A DNA stretch of 64,000 nt, taken from positions 15,473,931 through 15,537,930 of the forward strand of contig CM072513.1 of NCBI GenBank assembly GCA_036898135.1, in the 5' to 3' direction. Positions 7,420 through 16,095 of the stretch are shown here, one piece after another (within the stretch, counting starts at the first letter, position 1; every line of letters starts with the position of its first letter). This stretch comes from Oncomelania hupensis. Taxonomy: Eukaryota > Mollusca > Gastropoda > Littorinimorpha > Pomatiopsidae. The translations under genes and the position numbers were made by a program. The notes below the pieces were generated by a model. That model saw nothing but the letters and a program-made list of their open reading frames with translations. It was not told the origin of the DNA and made no database searches.

Positions 7420-8394
7420 TTAATTAGGAAATCTTAATGGCTCTGTGTCTGGCGGAACAATCTGAAGTTCTTCTTTTACAAAATTTCTTTGTGGTGTTCT
7501 ACGATCACTTCTTGGTCTTAAATAATATACAGGCGGATCAGTAGATAATGCTCTGTCAACTTCATAAACGCTTAATGACCAAATTGGGTCTGTAGCTCGC
7601 CTTCTTGTGTCATTAGCAACTTCTCCAGGCTGATAAAGGTATCTAACAGTTTTGTTCATCAAAGTTAGATCGGGCTGACCAGGCTTTGAAACGGTAACAA
7701 CAATCTGTTTCTTTTTAATAGCCTCAACTGGTTTTAATCCTGTAACTCTGGTTGGTTCTGAATTCATTTCCCTTAAAACTCGAGGCAGCCTAACAACCCA
7801 TTCTGTATTAGTGGTTTCAGTAAACAACTCCTTTGAATACTGATAAGTGAATAACCTTTCTGCCAGTTGCCGATTAAAGTTTTCTACAATACCCTGTGAT
7901 CTGTGCAATCCAACAACTCCTCTTCTAACAGTTACATTATGTTTTAACAAAAGCTGGTTAACAGCTCCTTTGAATTCAGACCCTTCATCGCATTGAATAA
8001 GTCTAGGGAACCTTAGAGGCCCTCTTGAATAAATCGCATTTAAGGCATGAGCGACCTCAGCAGAATTTTTAGTCCTAAGAGCATGCGCGTCTTTAAACCT
8101 GGTAGCTATATCAATAACAGTAAGGGCATACCTGTATTTCTTTCTATATATTTTGTCATGGGGAAGATATAACAAATCTATTTGATGCGTGTCATTTGGT
8201 CTGGAGTTTTCAAATTTTGGTCTTATTATTTTCTTCGGGGGTGGAAGATAGATTTGCCATACAGCTTGCTTCGATAACCATTGTTTAACTGTGTTTGCTG
8301 ACAAGCCAGTCTTTTCTACTAGTTTATTAACTGCCATCATCCCTTTCCAATATCCGGATTGAGAATAATATAATCTAGACAAACGCGAAGTCAT
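7420..8394 (-). CDS. DDE integrase (rve family), Polinton/Maverick-type
   Basis: Intact 324-codon frame. Residues 1-60 form a helical N-terminal region (LYYSQSGYWKGMMAVNKLV) that replaces a canonical HHCC zinc finger, and 65-230 are the RNase H-like core. The catalytic triad is visible as D73 (THQIDLLYL), D136 (IQCDEGSEF) and E171 (GIVENFNRQ), giving D-X34-E, close to the canonical D,D-35-E. Residues about 245-300 look like a small C-terminal beta domain (RYLYQPGE). The protein would insert element DNA into the host genome by strand transfer. Its family is that of retroviral-like integrases of Polintons and of transposon-derived proteins annotated in many invertebrates. Its stop is 20 bp from the next gene and its start 3 bp from the stop of 8398-8823. 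All three catalytic acids and the full frame survive, so it may still be functional. Confidence 0.9.
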   Translation of the reverse strand: MTSRLSRLYYSQSGYWKGMMAVNKLVEKTGLSANTVKQWLSKQAVWQIYLPPPKKIIRPKFENSRPNDTHQIDLLYLPHDKIYRKKYRYALTVIDIATRFKDAHALRTKNSAEVAHALNAIYSRGPLRFPRLIQCDEGSEFKGAVNQLLLKHNVTVRRGVVGLHRSQGIVENFNRQLAERLFTYQYSKELFTETTNTEWVVRLPRVLREMNSEPTRVTGLKPVEAIKKKQIVVTVSKPGQPDLTLMNKTVRYLYQPGEVANDTRRRATDPIWSLSVYEVDRALSTDPPVYYLRPRSDRRTPQRNFVKEELQIVPPDTEPLRFPN

Positions 8395-8397
8395 ATT

Positions 8398-8823
8398 TTA
8401 TTTAGATTTATATTTTTGTTTAACGAGGTAATAAACTACTGTTATTCCAAACACAATTAAAATTAATTCTCCGGTCTCTGACATTGTAGGTGCAATGTTA
8501 GGTGTGTAGTAATCGGATAACACTGGTTGCTTTAATGAAGGTAGTGTTGTGCCAGTGAATAAATAATATTGGTGCAAAGCTTCATCAACGTCTTCGAATG
8601 TTTTATCAGCATGACCTTCTTCTTTCAATCTTGTATTAACAAAATCAAGCTGCATTAGTCTGTTTTTCTCGTATTCGGCCTGATCTTGTTGTAATTTTTC
8701 CATTGCTAAGTTATGCCGTTTTGATTCTTCTTTACTGTCCAGTTTTGAAAACAAATAATTTGATCCTGAAAAGGCTAAGGCATTTACAGCAGCAGAACCA
8801 AGCACCATTGCAGCACCAGCCAT
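8398..8823 (-). CDS. Small membrane protein with coiled coil, 141 aa
   Basis: Intact 141-codon frame whose stop lies 3 bp before the integrase start, so the two are probably expressed together. Residues 2-25 are small and hydrophobic (AGAAMVLGSAAVNALAFSGS). Residues 28-75 are charged and probably coiled coil, and a second hydrophobic helix lies at about 117-135 (LILIVFGITVVYYLV), followed by a basic Lys-rich tail. I believe similar uncharacterised proteins accompany related integrases in other invertebrate genomes, but I cannot name a function. The start has leader TTAAAAA before ATG and faces the divergent gene at 8860 across 36 bp. Confidence 0.65.
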   Translation of the reverse strand: MAGAAMVLGSAAVNALAFSGSNYLFSKLDSKEESKRHNLAMEKLQQDQAEYEKNRLMQLDFVNTRLKEEGHADKTFEDVDEALHQYYLFTGTTLPSLKQPVLSDYYTPNIAPTMSETGELILIVFGITVVYYLVKQKYKSK

Positions 8824-8859
8824 TTTTTAATTTAGTTTTTTATTTTATTTGTATTTAAA
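8824..8859. promoter_or_regulatory. Divergent 36-bp A/T-rich intergenic
   Basis: Spacer between divergent ATGs at 8823 and 8860, almost entirely A/T, with TTTTATTTTATTTG and TATTTAAA just before the rightward start. It is the third of three such very short divergent spacers in the element. Confidence 0.4.
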
Positions 8860-9387
8860 ATGAATTGTGATGACTTGTTAATGCAAGAAGCTATTAATGT
8901 TACAGTTACAGGTGTTGACAATGAGAAAAGAGACAGGCTGGTTGCATTAGTAGCTTCCGGAAAGTCAAAGTATTATCTCGGTGTTGACTTAACACCTGAA
9001 CAAGTACAAAGACTGAGGCCTGAAGAGATCATTATATTACATAATAAATATGATAAAGTTCTCGGCGCTTTAATGGTTAAAAGTTTAGGGCGTTCGATTG
9101 TGAAGTTATATACCAAAGCTGTGTCGGCCTTTGTTACTTTAGATTGTGAGAATGATTTATTTGATGATTTGATTAAAGATCCAGTTATTGTTAATGGGAT
9201 TAGTGAGGCATCAAGAAATTTGTATTATAAGTTTGGAAGCTTGTTGACCCCATTTTCAGCCGGGCTAATTACTTTTCAACACATAAATTTCTCTGCTATT
9301 AAAAATGGACTCTTCCAATCCGGAGATGGAGAAGGAGACGGAGGTGAAGAATTCAGAGAATCAACAGAACCCAGTGACAGTCACTAA
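8860..9387 (+). CDS. Hypothetical element protein, 175 aa
   Basis: Intact 175-codon plus-strand frame, ATG preceded by TATTTAAA. Residues 1-60 contain charged helices (VASGKSKYYLGVDLTPEQVQRL). Residues 60-150 are more hydrophobic (KSLGRSIVKLYTKAVSAFVTL; KFGSLLTPFSAGLITF) and could be membrane-associated or a helical bundle. The tail is acidic and Gly-rich (GDGEGDGGEE). Its last 83 bases overlap the start of 9305-9772 in another frame, so the two are probably on one transcript. I associate this type of protein with the same element family but know no function. Confidence 0.6.
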   Translation: MNCDDLLMQEAINVTVTGVDNEKRDRLVALVASGKSKYYLGVDLTPEQVQRLRPEEIIILHNKYDKVLGALMVKSLGRSIVKLYTKAVSAFVTLDCENDLFDDLIKDPVIVNGISEASRNLYYKFGSLLTPFSAGLITFQHINFSAIKNGLFQSGDGEGDGGEEFRESTEPSDSH

Positions 9388-9772
9388 ACAAAAGAGCCCA
9401 GGAAAAATTGCAGCTGGAAAGAAGTTAGCAGAATTTAACAAGTTACATAGATGGAACAGACAAACAAAAGCAAACATATTAGGAAAAAAGGAATCACCAA
9501 AAGAAGAAACAATAACGCAACAAACATTAACAACAAATAAAGAAGAACCAATACAACCAATACAACCAATACAACCAGTACAATCTTCAAATAACATATA
9601 TTATTTATGTATAGCCGGTGTAGTGGGTGCAAGTGGGTACATAATATATAAATACCGCCAAGGAAAAAAGAAACAGAAACCCACAAAACCACTTGTAGAA
9701 AAAGAAATTGAATTATCTCCATCGTTGAAGCCATCATTGAAGCCATCATTAGATGTGTTTTCAATGCAGTAA
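9305..9772 (+). CDS. Basic protein with single membrane anchor, 155 aa
   Basis: Frame opens at ATG 9305 (context ATTAAAAATG), inside the end of the preceding gene. Residues 28-65 are strongly basic (SPGKIAAGKKLAEFNKLHRW) and could bind nucleic acid. A Pro-Ile-Gln repeat lies at 82-91 (PIQPIQPIQ). One hydrophobic helix is at about 99-116 (YYLCIAGVVGASGYIIY), then a Lys-rich stop-transfer stretch and a C-terminal Ser-Leu-Lys-Pro repeat. The basic domain plus single anchor would fit a protein tethering DNA or core to a membrane, which is inference. Minus-strand frames over this gene are shadows. Confidence 0.6.
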   Translation: MDSSNPEMEKETEVKNSENQQNPVTVTKQKSPGKIAAGKKLAEFNKLHRWNRQTKANILGKKESPKEETITQQTLTTNKEEPIQPIQPIQPVQSSNNIYYLCIAGVVGASGYIIYKYRQGKKKQKPTKPLVEKEIELSPSLKPSLKPSLDVFSMQ

Positions 9773-9807
9773 TAATTTATTATTATTTTTTTTATTATAT
9801 ATAAAAA
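9773..9807. promoter_or_regulatory. TATA-like AT leader before 78-aa gene
   Basis: A 35-bp spacer composed of A and T, ending TTATTATATATAAAAA directly before ATG 9808. The TATATATAA core is the clearest TATA-like motif in the element. Confidence 0.4.
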
Positions 9808-10044
9808 ATGAGTGTACCATATGAACAAACAATTGTAAATCTTGGATACCATAGTGTTGTCTTAGTAGGCTTAAATACAGCTTATGCTATGATTGCAAAA
9901 TCTCTTTTAAAAATGAAACCTATTGAATTGGGAAAAATGGATCTTTCAGATGCTGGTAAACTGGTTGGTATCTTTTCATTATCGTTATTTACTCGGGACT
10001 ATCTTGTTAAACAAAAGATCATTCCAGCAGATATTAATGTGTAA
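9808..10044 (+). CDS. Small two-helix membrane protein, 78 aa
   Basis: Intact 78-codon frame, the rightmost gene of the element. It has a hydrophobic segment at about 12-31 (GYHSVVLVGLNTAYAMIA) and a second at about 48-64 (AGKLVGIFSLSLFTRDYLV), with a Lys/Asp-rich connection. It resembles small membrane proteins but no family is recognised. Its compactness, leader and orientation match the two genes before it. A short inverted repeat (TACAACC ... GGTTGTA, 10051-10075) lies just after the stop and may act as a transcript end signal. Confidence 0.55.
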   Translation: MSVPYEQTIVNLGYHSVVLVGLNTAYAMIAKSLLKMKPIELGKMDLSDAGKLVGIFSLSLFTRDYLVKQKIIPADINV

Positions 10045-10438
10045 TGTTATACAACCATAATGTAGAAGGGTTGTAATTTTTTTTTGTTTTAACCAAAGAC
10101 GCAAGATATACGAATATGTATTATATTTAACAAATTGCGGATTCTCAGAGTGTTTTGGAGCGCTTTTTAAAAAGCTCATAAAACAGCCATAAATTGCAAT
10201 AAAAGGCCTCCTTTAGTAACTCTATGAGCTTTGGGGTTCAGAGCCCATTATTGCTATCTCTGGAGGGTCTGGTCCTTGCAGGTTCCTAATCCCATGTATA
10301 CCAAACAACAATTACCCTATCAAGGTTCAGCGCATATTGGTAGCAAACAAATAAATAAATTAATATTTAAAATTAAAAAAATAATAATTAAAAAGTAATT
10401 TAAAATATTTTTACAAGTTAAAAAAATTAATTAAACAA
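10045..10438. other. Non-coding right flank of the viral element
   Basis: No gene. Contains the 7-bp inverted repeat TACAACC/GGTTGTA at about 10051-10075 and an AT-rich stretch to 10438. The right border of the element probably lies here, but without the left end I cannot match terminal inverted repeats or a target-site duplication. Confidence 0.4.
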
Positions 10439-11700
10439 ATTAATACTCAACAGACTGAAACCCCAAGCCGAACACATCATAGCTGAAGAACAAGCAGCAT
10501 TCAGGGCAGGGCGAAGTACCACTTAACAGATTTTCAACCTCAGAATAATCTGCGAAAATACTTAAAGCACCAACGACATCTATATCATGTGTTCGTAGAC
10601 TTCAAATAGGCGTTTGACCGAGTCTGGCACGCAGCTCTGTGGGCAACTATGACAATGTACAACATCAGCCCTAAAATTCTTGAAGTCATCAAAAGGCTGT
10701 ATGACAAGGCTACCAGTGCAGTCCTCCACAACAGCGCCATCGGAAACTGGTTCAGAACAACAATCGGTGTGCGTCAGGGATGCCTACTCTCTCCAACACT
10801 CTTCAACAACTTCCTAGAGCGCATGATGTCAGATGTCATTGCAGATCACGAAAACACAGTCAGCATAGGGGGGAAGAGCAATCTTCAACCTTCGTTTTGC
10901 GGATGACATTGATGGATTGGCTGGAGAGGAACAAGAACTTGAACAGCTGGTACAGAGGCTTGACACCACCTCCAGAGTCTATGGAATGGAAATAAGTGCA
11001 GAGAAGACCAAAATGATGACCAACAACACCAATGGCATCAACACGGACATCAAAGTCCAAATCCAATCCCTCAACACAGTTCATAGCTTTAAATATTTAG
11101 GAGCCATTGTATCAGACAATGGGTCCCCACAGGAAGTCCTCTCCAAGATCGCACAAACAACTGCTGCCCTGGCGAGGTTGAAGCCAATTTGGAAAGACAG
11201 GACCATCAGTCTACATTCCAAGGTAAGACTGTTGCGCTCCCTTGTCATCTCCATCTTCCTATACACTTGCGAAACATGGACCCTCATAGCAGATCTACAA
11301 CGAAGAATACAAAGCGTGGAGATGAGTTGCTACAGAAGACGTCTGGGCATTTCCTAAACCCAACACATAACCAACGACGAAGTCCGACAGACCATCACAC
11401 AAGCCATTGGACAACACGATGACATGCTCACAGTGGTGAAGAAACGGAAACTCCGATGGTATGGCCACGTCACCAGATCCTCAGCTCTTGCAAAGACCAT
11501 CCTGCAAGGCACAGTGCAAGGAGGTAGAAGTAGAGGGAGACCGAAAAAAAAGTGGGAGGACAACATTCGAGAATGGACTGGTTTGACTCTGAGCGAAACC
11601 ATCAGGGTTGCTGAGGACAGAGAAAGATGGAGTACGTTGGTTAAACGATCATCTGCGGTGCTCCTACGACCTCCGAGTTACGGGATAGGTTAGATAGATA
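10439..11700 (+). pseudogene. RTE-like LINE fragment, 5'-truncated reverse transcriptase and 3' end
   Basis: Conceptual translation in several frames gives a non-LTR reverse transcriptase: GRSTT...IFNLRIICE, FVD..KAFDRVWHA, IGVRQGCLLSPTLFN and an RFADDIDGL-type active site near 10895-10920. A C-terminal region follows in frame from 10917 to 11357 (CETWTL near 11270) and again from 11424 to 11693 (KKRKLRWYGHV, RRGRPKK). In-frame stops (for example TAG near 10609) and frameshifts show it is dead. The sequence closely parallels the minus-strand copy at 43285-44330 and 3' copies at 11741 and 29083. It ends at TACGGGATAGG and a short GATA-type tail. Family assignment RTE-like is from recall. Confidence 0.8.
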
Positions 11701-11740
11701 GATTGTATTGTATTGATAATGTTTCATTGGAGCTGAAAAT

Positions 11741-12020
11741 TTGCTCACAGTGGTGAAGAAACGGAAACTCCGATGGTATGGCCACGTCAACAGATCATCA
11801 GGTCTTGCAGAGACCATCCTGCCAGGCACAGTGCAAGGAGGTAGAAGAAGAGGAAGACCGAAAAAGAGGTGGGAGGACAACATTCGAGAATGGACTGGTT
11901 TGACACTGAGTGAAACAATCAGGGTTGATGAGGAAAGGACAGATGGAGTATGCTGGTTAAACGATTATCTGTGGTGCCCCTACGACCTCCGATTTACGGG
12001 ATAGGATAGGATAGGAAGGA
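11741..12020 (+). pseudogene. Second, 3'-end-only copy of the RTE-like LINE
   Basis: Repeats the last ~270 bp of the preceding LINE (LTVVKKRKLRWYGHVNRSS ... GRPKKRWEDNIREWTG), separated from it by about 40 bp, and ends TTACGGGATAGGATAGGATAGG. A 5'-truncated insertion or a local duplication would both explain it. Confidence 0.8.
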
Positions 12021-12107
12021 ATAAAACAAACGTTAAAAATAATTTTAAAAGAAATAAAATAATAATAAAGAAATAATGTAAAAAAAAAATATATATATTA
12101 TATATAT

Positions 12108-12183
12108 AAACATATTAAGGTCCCCGTATCCACGTCCTCAAAAATCTTTTTGGGGACGTGGATATGGGGACCTTAACATGTTT
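12108..12183. repeat. Spacer-free 38-bp inverted repeat (hairpin)
   Basis: Left arm 12108-12145 and right arm 12146-12183 are reverse complements apart from about four mismatches, with the core AAGGTCCCC...GGGGACCTT, and AT-rich flanks extend the symmetry. Shorter relatives with GTCCCC...GGGAC pairs lie at 15904-15940 and 52332-52365. Confidence 0.8.
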
Positions 12184-13330
12184 TTATATATATTTTTCAA
12201 ATCAGAAGTTAATAAATTTTTCAAGAATGTTTTAGCATATTTGGCATCTAGGTGGGCAAATTAATCTTATTTCCAAATATAAACTTTCTACAAGCAGTAG
12301 AAATACAAGTTCCCGAAAAGCTGGTTGGTGACACAGTCCCCATAAACAACCTGATATAAGTATATATATATAGCGGCCTACTGGAAGCTAGTTGCCTACC
12401 TGGGAGCGGGCGTGGCTCCATACGCCTGGACACGGCAGTGACTCGTACAACGGGGACAAAGCTATACGTGAGGCATCGGATCGGGTCGGCCATATTCCTT
12501 TGCTGACCAAAGACTACGATTTCAACGTCGGATGGACTGGGGCTAAAGAGCGCTCCTCCACCTGTCGACGACAGCATGTGCGCACATCTCTGGCCGCAAC
12601 GTCACTGGCACCTAGTTGCCAACCTGTGTGGCAACCTGTCTCTCAAGTCTAACGAGGTACAGTGATTCTTTTGTTTATCTGGGGCTCGGATACGCTATTG
12701 CCGGCCCTCGTTTACCCTAGCGCGGCGTCGTCAAACCAGTGTGAAACCAGCGTTTTTGTATTAAGATTAGTAGTATTAGAATATCTGTATGAAAGGTTGG
12801 GAGTGAAAGATTGATAAAAATTATTGTTGTTTGTTTATATAAAGTTAGAGAACGTGGAACGTATATTTTTGTGTTGGAGTTTGCCTGTGTTGAGAAGAGT
12901 CCGTACGTTTGTGGGTGTGGTAGTAAACAGAGAACTTGCACGCACCCTTATTGCTAATCTAGGAGTCAAATATATTTTTGCATGCACTCAGATATTGTAA
13001 ACAGGCACCCACACTAAATATCCGGACGTTACAGCAAGATAATTCAGTTCTCGTCAAGAAATCTCAGGTCAGTCCGACCCTTTACAGTGGAGAGTTTGAC
13101 AAGTGATGACTGCATCTTGTCATCAATAGTTTACAACACTTTCCAGCTACCTTCGATTTAGCCAAGGTCATGGTTGAAATAAACAACTGAATGACTCCAA
13201 ACAGCGCACGGGTGTGGGGAGAGAACTGACGCATAGGGCCTGCCTTTTTACTTGGCTGTCCAGGTTATTGCTGTTTCTCTTACTAGCAGCTTCATATACT
13301 CAGAATTGATGTTTTGTGTGCCTGCATCCA
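12184..13330. other. No recognisable gene
   Basis: A GC-richer patch at about 12370-12660 has an 86-codon plus-strand frame but no recognisable protein features. No repeats of note and no gene supported. Confidence 0.5.
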
Positions 13331-13347
13331 CGTTTCCTTTGTCTGAA

Positions 13348-13810
13348 TCAATGTGTGCTTTATTCTAGGTATTATGTGTTCTACTCTAGGTATTATGTGC
13401 TTTACTCTAGGTATTATGTGTTCTACTCTAGGTATTATGTGCTTTACTCTAGGTATTATGTGTTCTACTCTAGGTATTATGTGCTTTACGCTAGGTACTA
13501 TGTGTTCTACACCAGGTATTATATGCTCTACTTTAGGTATTCTGTTCCCCAATCTATTATGTACCTAATCTACGTATTCTATGTAATCTATGTATTCTGT
13601 GAGGTAATCTATGTATTCTGTGAAATAGTCTATGTATTCAGTAAAGAAATCTATGTATTCTGTGAAGTAATCTATGTATTCTGTTAAGGAATATATGTAT
13701 TCTGTGAAGTAATCTATTTATTCTGTGAAGTAATCTATGTATTCTGTTCCCTTATATATTTATATTGCGCGTAATCTATGTATTCTGTGCCTGAATCTAA
13801 TGTCTTTTTC
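13348..13810. repeat. 21-bp minisatellite in two diverged blocks
   Basis: Block 1 (13348-13545) repeats CTAGGTATTATGTGYTYTA with 21-bp spacing. Block 2 (13565-13800) repeats TAATCTATGTATTCTGTGAA, also 21 bp. The shared TAT-TMTGTG core suggests one origin. Frames across it on both strands are repeat translations, not genes. Confidence 0.85.
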
Positions 13811-14439
13811 TGAAAACATCCCGCTGGTATCTGTCATCGGAAAGTTCCAGACGAACTACCCGCGTCTCGTCTCAATCAACAAGTGTTCTTAATTAACGGT
13901 TTTCTATTGACGTCATTATTAGTGTCAGTGACGAAACAGCCCAATACAACCACCGCTAGCACTGCTTGCAAGCCAACATAGCACTGTTGACTGTCAAACG
14001 GTTAAGGTTGCGGGGTATCTGTGAAAGTATGATAGAAAAAAAAGAAGAAGAAAAGAAAGAGGGAAAAACGCTCCATTACGTCTATCTCTAGACCTACAAA
14101 AGACTACTTACGGGATAATCTTTGGAACTACTAGCAGAATTCTAGAAAATGGCATTGAGCAAGACTGTGACAGCGTTCCCGATTACACACAGTTGTGCGT
14201 CAATTACGCACACAATATGAAAAATGACGCAGAAAAGTGCGTTTTTTTCCGAATCGCTGAAGTCGAAAGTATGACAAACGAGTGGCCAACTAATTCACGG
14301 CAATCCCCCCCTCCCCAACCCCTAATCACAACTCTCCCCAAATGAAGATTTCCATAGCAGACTATTGAAAGTTGTGTCTCCAGTTGTATCGCGCGCATTG
14401 TATACTTCCTGCATGCAAGCATGTCGCTGCTCACCAAAT
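13811..14439. other. No recognisable gene
   Basis: Mixed-composition sequence with an A/G-rich patch near 14030-14065. Nothing assignable. Confidence 0.5.
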
Positions 14440-15290
14440 TGGGGACTCAACATTTTGCAAAAGGACTCTTACATTTTAATAACTAGGTTAGATAAAAAGG
14501 TTCAGAACTCAGCAGCTAGACTAGAATTCCGAGCTAAGAAACGCGATCACATCACACCTCTACTACATTCCCTTCACTGGCTTCCTGTGCAAGCACGCAT
14601 AGAGTACAAACTCTCTGTTCTCTGTCACAACTTCTTCACAGGTACTTGTCCTTCCTACCTTGCTGATCTACTGTCTGTATACTCCCCTTCACGCACTTTA
14701 AGAAATTCTGCTGACACTCGCACACTCAAGGTTCCCGTCACCCGCACTAAGACATACGACCAACTTGCATTCGCTTACTCCGCACCTAAGCAGTGGAATT
14801 CCCTTCCCTCCCATATCCGCAACATACAATCAACACAAGCATTCAAAAAGGCCCTCAAAACCCACCTCTTCAAACTGCATTATTCAGATTGATTTGTATC
14901 CCGCTGCCATTCTCTCATCTTTTGTCTATGTCTGATCCGTAAGTGTATACACGGCTGTAAATATTTATACTGTTTTTCTTCCTGGGCCTAACCGGGCATA
15001 TAAATAGCTGTGAATAGGTTTTTGCTATTCTATTTCTGTCTTTTTTGTCATTTGTGTACATAGTTGTAAATAGTCTATTTTTGTCTTTTTTTGTAATTTA
15101 TGTACATAGTTGTAAATAGTCTGTACCTTTACTGTTTCGTCTTTTGGTGTATTGTAGCAAAAGTGATGTTTTATCGAGTGCATGTATGTATATGTAATGA
15201 CTATGTAAAGCGTGGTGAGTCTGGTCATAGGCTGGAGTACCCGCTATATAAAAATCCGTTATTATTATTATTATTATATTAACTAAGAGT
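14440..15290 (+). pseudogene. CR1/L2-like LINE, 3' end of ORF2 and 3' UTR
   Basis: The frame to 14892 reads the C-terminal domain of a CR1/L2-type reverse transcriptase: NSAARLEFRAKKRDHITPLL, LHWLPVQARIEYKL, PKQWNSLPSHIRN and FKKALKTHLFKLHY then TGA. The 3' UTR (14893-15260) holds repeated TTTGTGTACATAGTTGTAAA segments and ends CGCTATATAAAAATCCG followed by (TTA)n at 15258-15280. It is 5'-truncated before about 14440. The 3' end resembles that of SINEs at 21369-21704 and 49282-49714. Confidence 0.8.
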
Positions 15291-15309
15291 CTCACGGACT
15301 TGTACTTAT

Positions 15310-15500
15310 TTTTTTGGGGGGGTGGGGGTGGGGGGTGGGGTGGGAGTGGACACTGCTGTAAAAATGTACTTGGGTATCAAGGATGGGGCAGTAGGTGGGC
15401 TGAGAGAGGGGTGGGGAGGGGTGGAAGGAGCAGGAGAGCGAGAGAGAACTGGGGAAGGAGTGAGAAGGGGACGTGTCCAATGGAGAAAACGGGACAAACA
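15310..15500. other. G-rich low-complexity sequence
   Basis: Runs of G (GGGGGGGTGGGGGTGGGGGG near 15315) then GAG-rich sequence. Several G runs could form G-quadruplexes on the plus strand. No gene. Confidence 0.5.
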
Positions 15501-15504
15501 TAAC

Positions 15505-16095
15505 CAACTCACAAACACACTTTCACACACACACATAAACACACGCACACACACAAACACACAAACAAAAATACAAACACACACACACATAAACACACAC
15601 AAACACGCATACACCACCTCCACAAACGCACTTAAATAGAAAAATACGCACCTCCACAAATGCACTTAAATAGAAATATGCGCACATCCACAAACTCCCT
15701 TAACTAGAAACATACGCACCTCCACAAAAGCAATGAAATAGAATCATAAGCATCTCAACAAACACACTTAAATAGAAACATACGCACCTTCACCAATACA
15801 CTTAAATAGAAACATACGCACCTCCACAAACACACTTAAATAGAAACACACGCACCTCCACAAATACACTTAAATAGAAACATACGCAGGCAGGCAGGTA
15901 GATTAACGTCCCCGGAAAACTATAAGCATATATGGGACTTACCATAACATACGCACCTCCCCAAACACACTTAAATAGAAACATACGCACCTCCACAAAT
16001 GCACTTAAATAGAAACATATGCATCTCCTCAAACACACACACTTAAACAGAAACATAGGCACCTCCACAAACACACGCACTTAAATAAAGAAACA
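15505..16095. repeat. Approx. 34-bp minisatellite (CACCTCCACAAA... unit)
   Basis: A CA-rich start (15510-15620) leads into units of about 34 bp built on CACCTCCACAAAYRCACTTA then AATAGAAACATACG, repeated to about 16090. It is interrupted at 15888-15950 by an unrelated short hairpin-bearing insert. Confidence 0.85.
15888..15950. repeat. Short hairpin-bearing insert inside minisatellite
   Basis: Breaks the 34-bp repeats with CAGGCAGGCAGG, then ATTAACGTCCCCGG ... AGCATATATGGGACTTACC. The latter closely matches ATTAATGTCCCCGG ... AGCATATAGGGGAC at 52329-52365. Confidence 0.65.

Noticed and set aside
10051..10075. Terminal inverted repeat of the viral element
   Set aside because: The TACAACC/GGTTGTA pair is a local hairpin; without the left end there is no partner to test it as a terminus.
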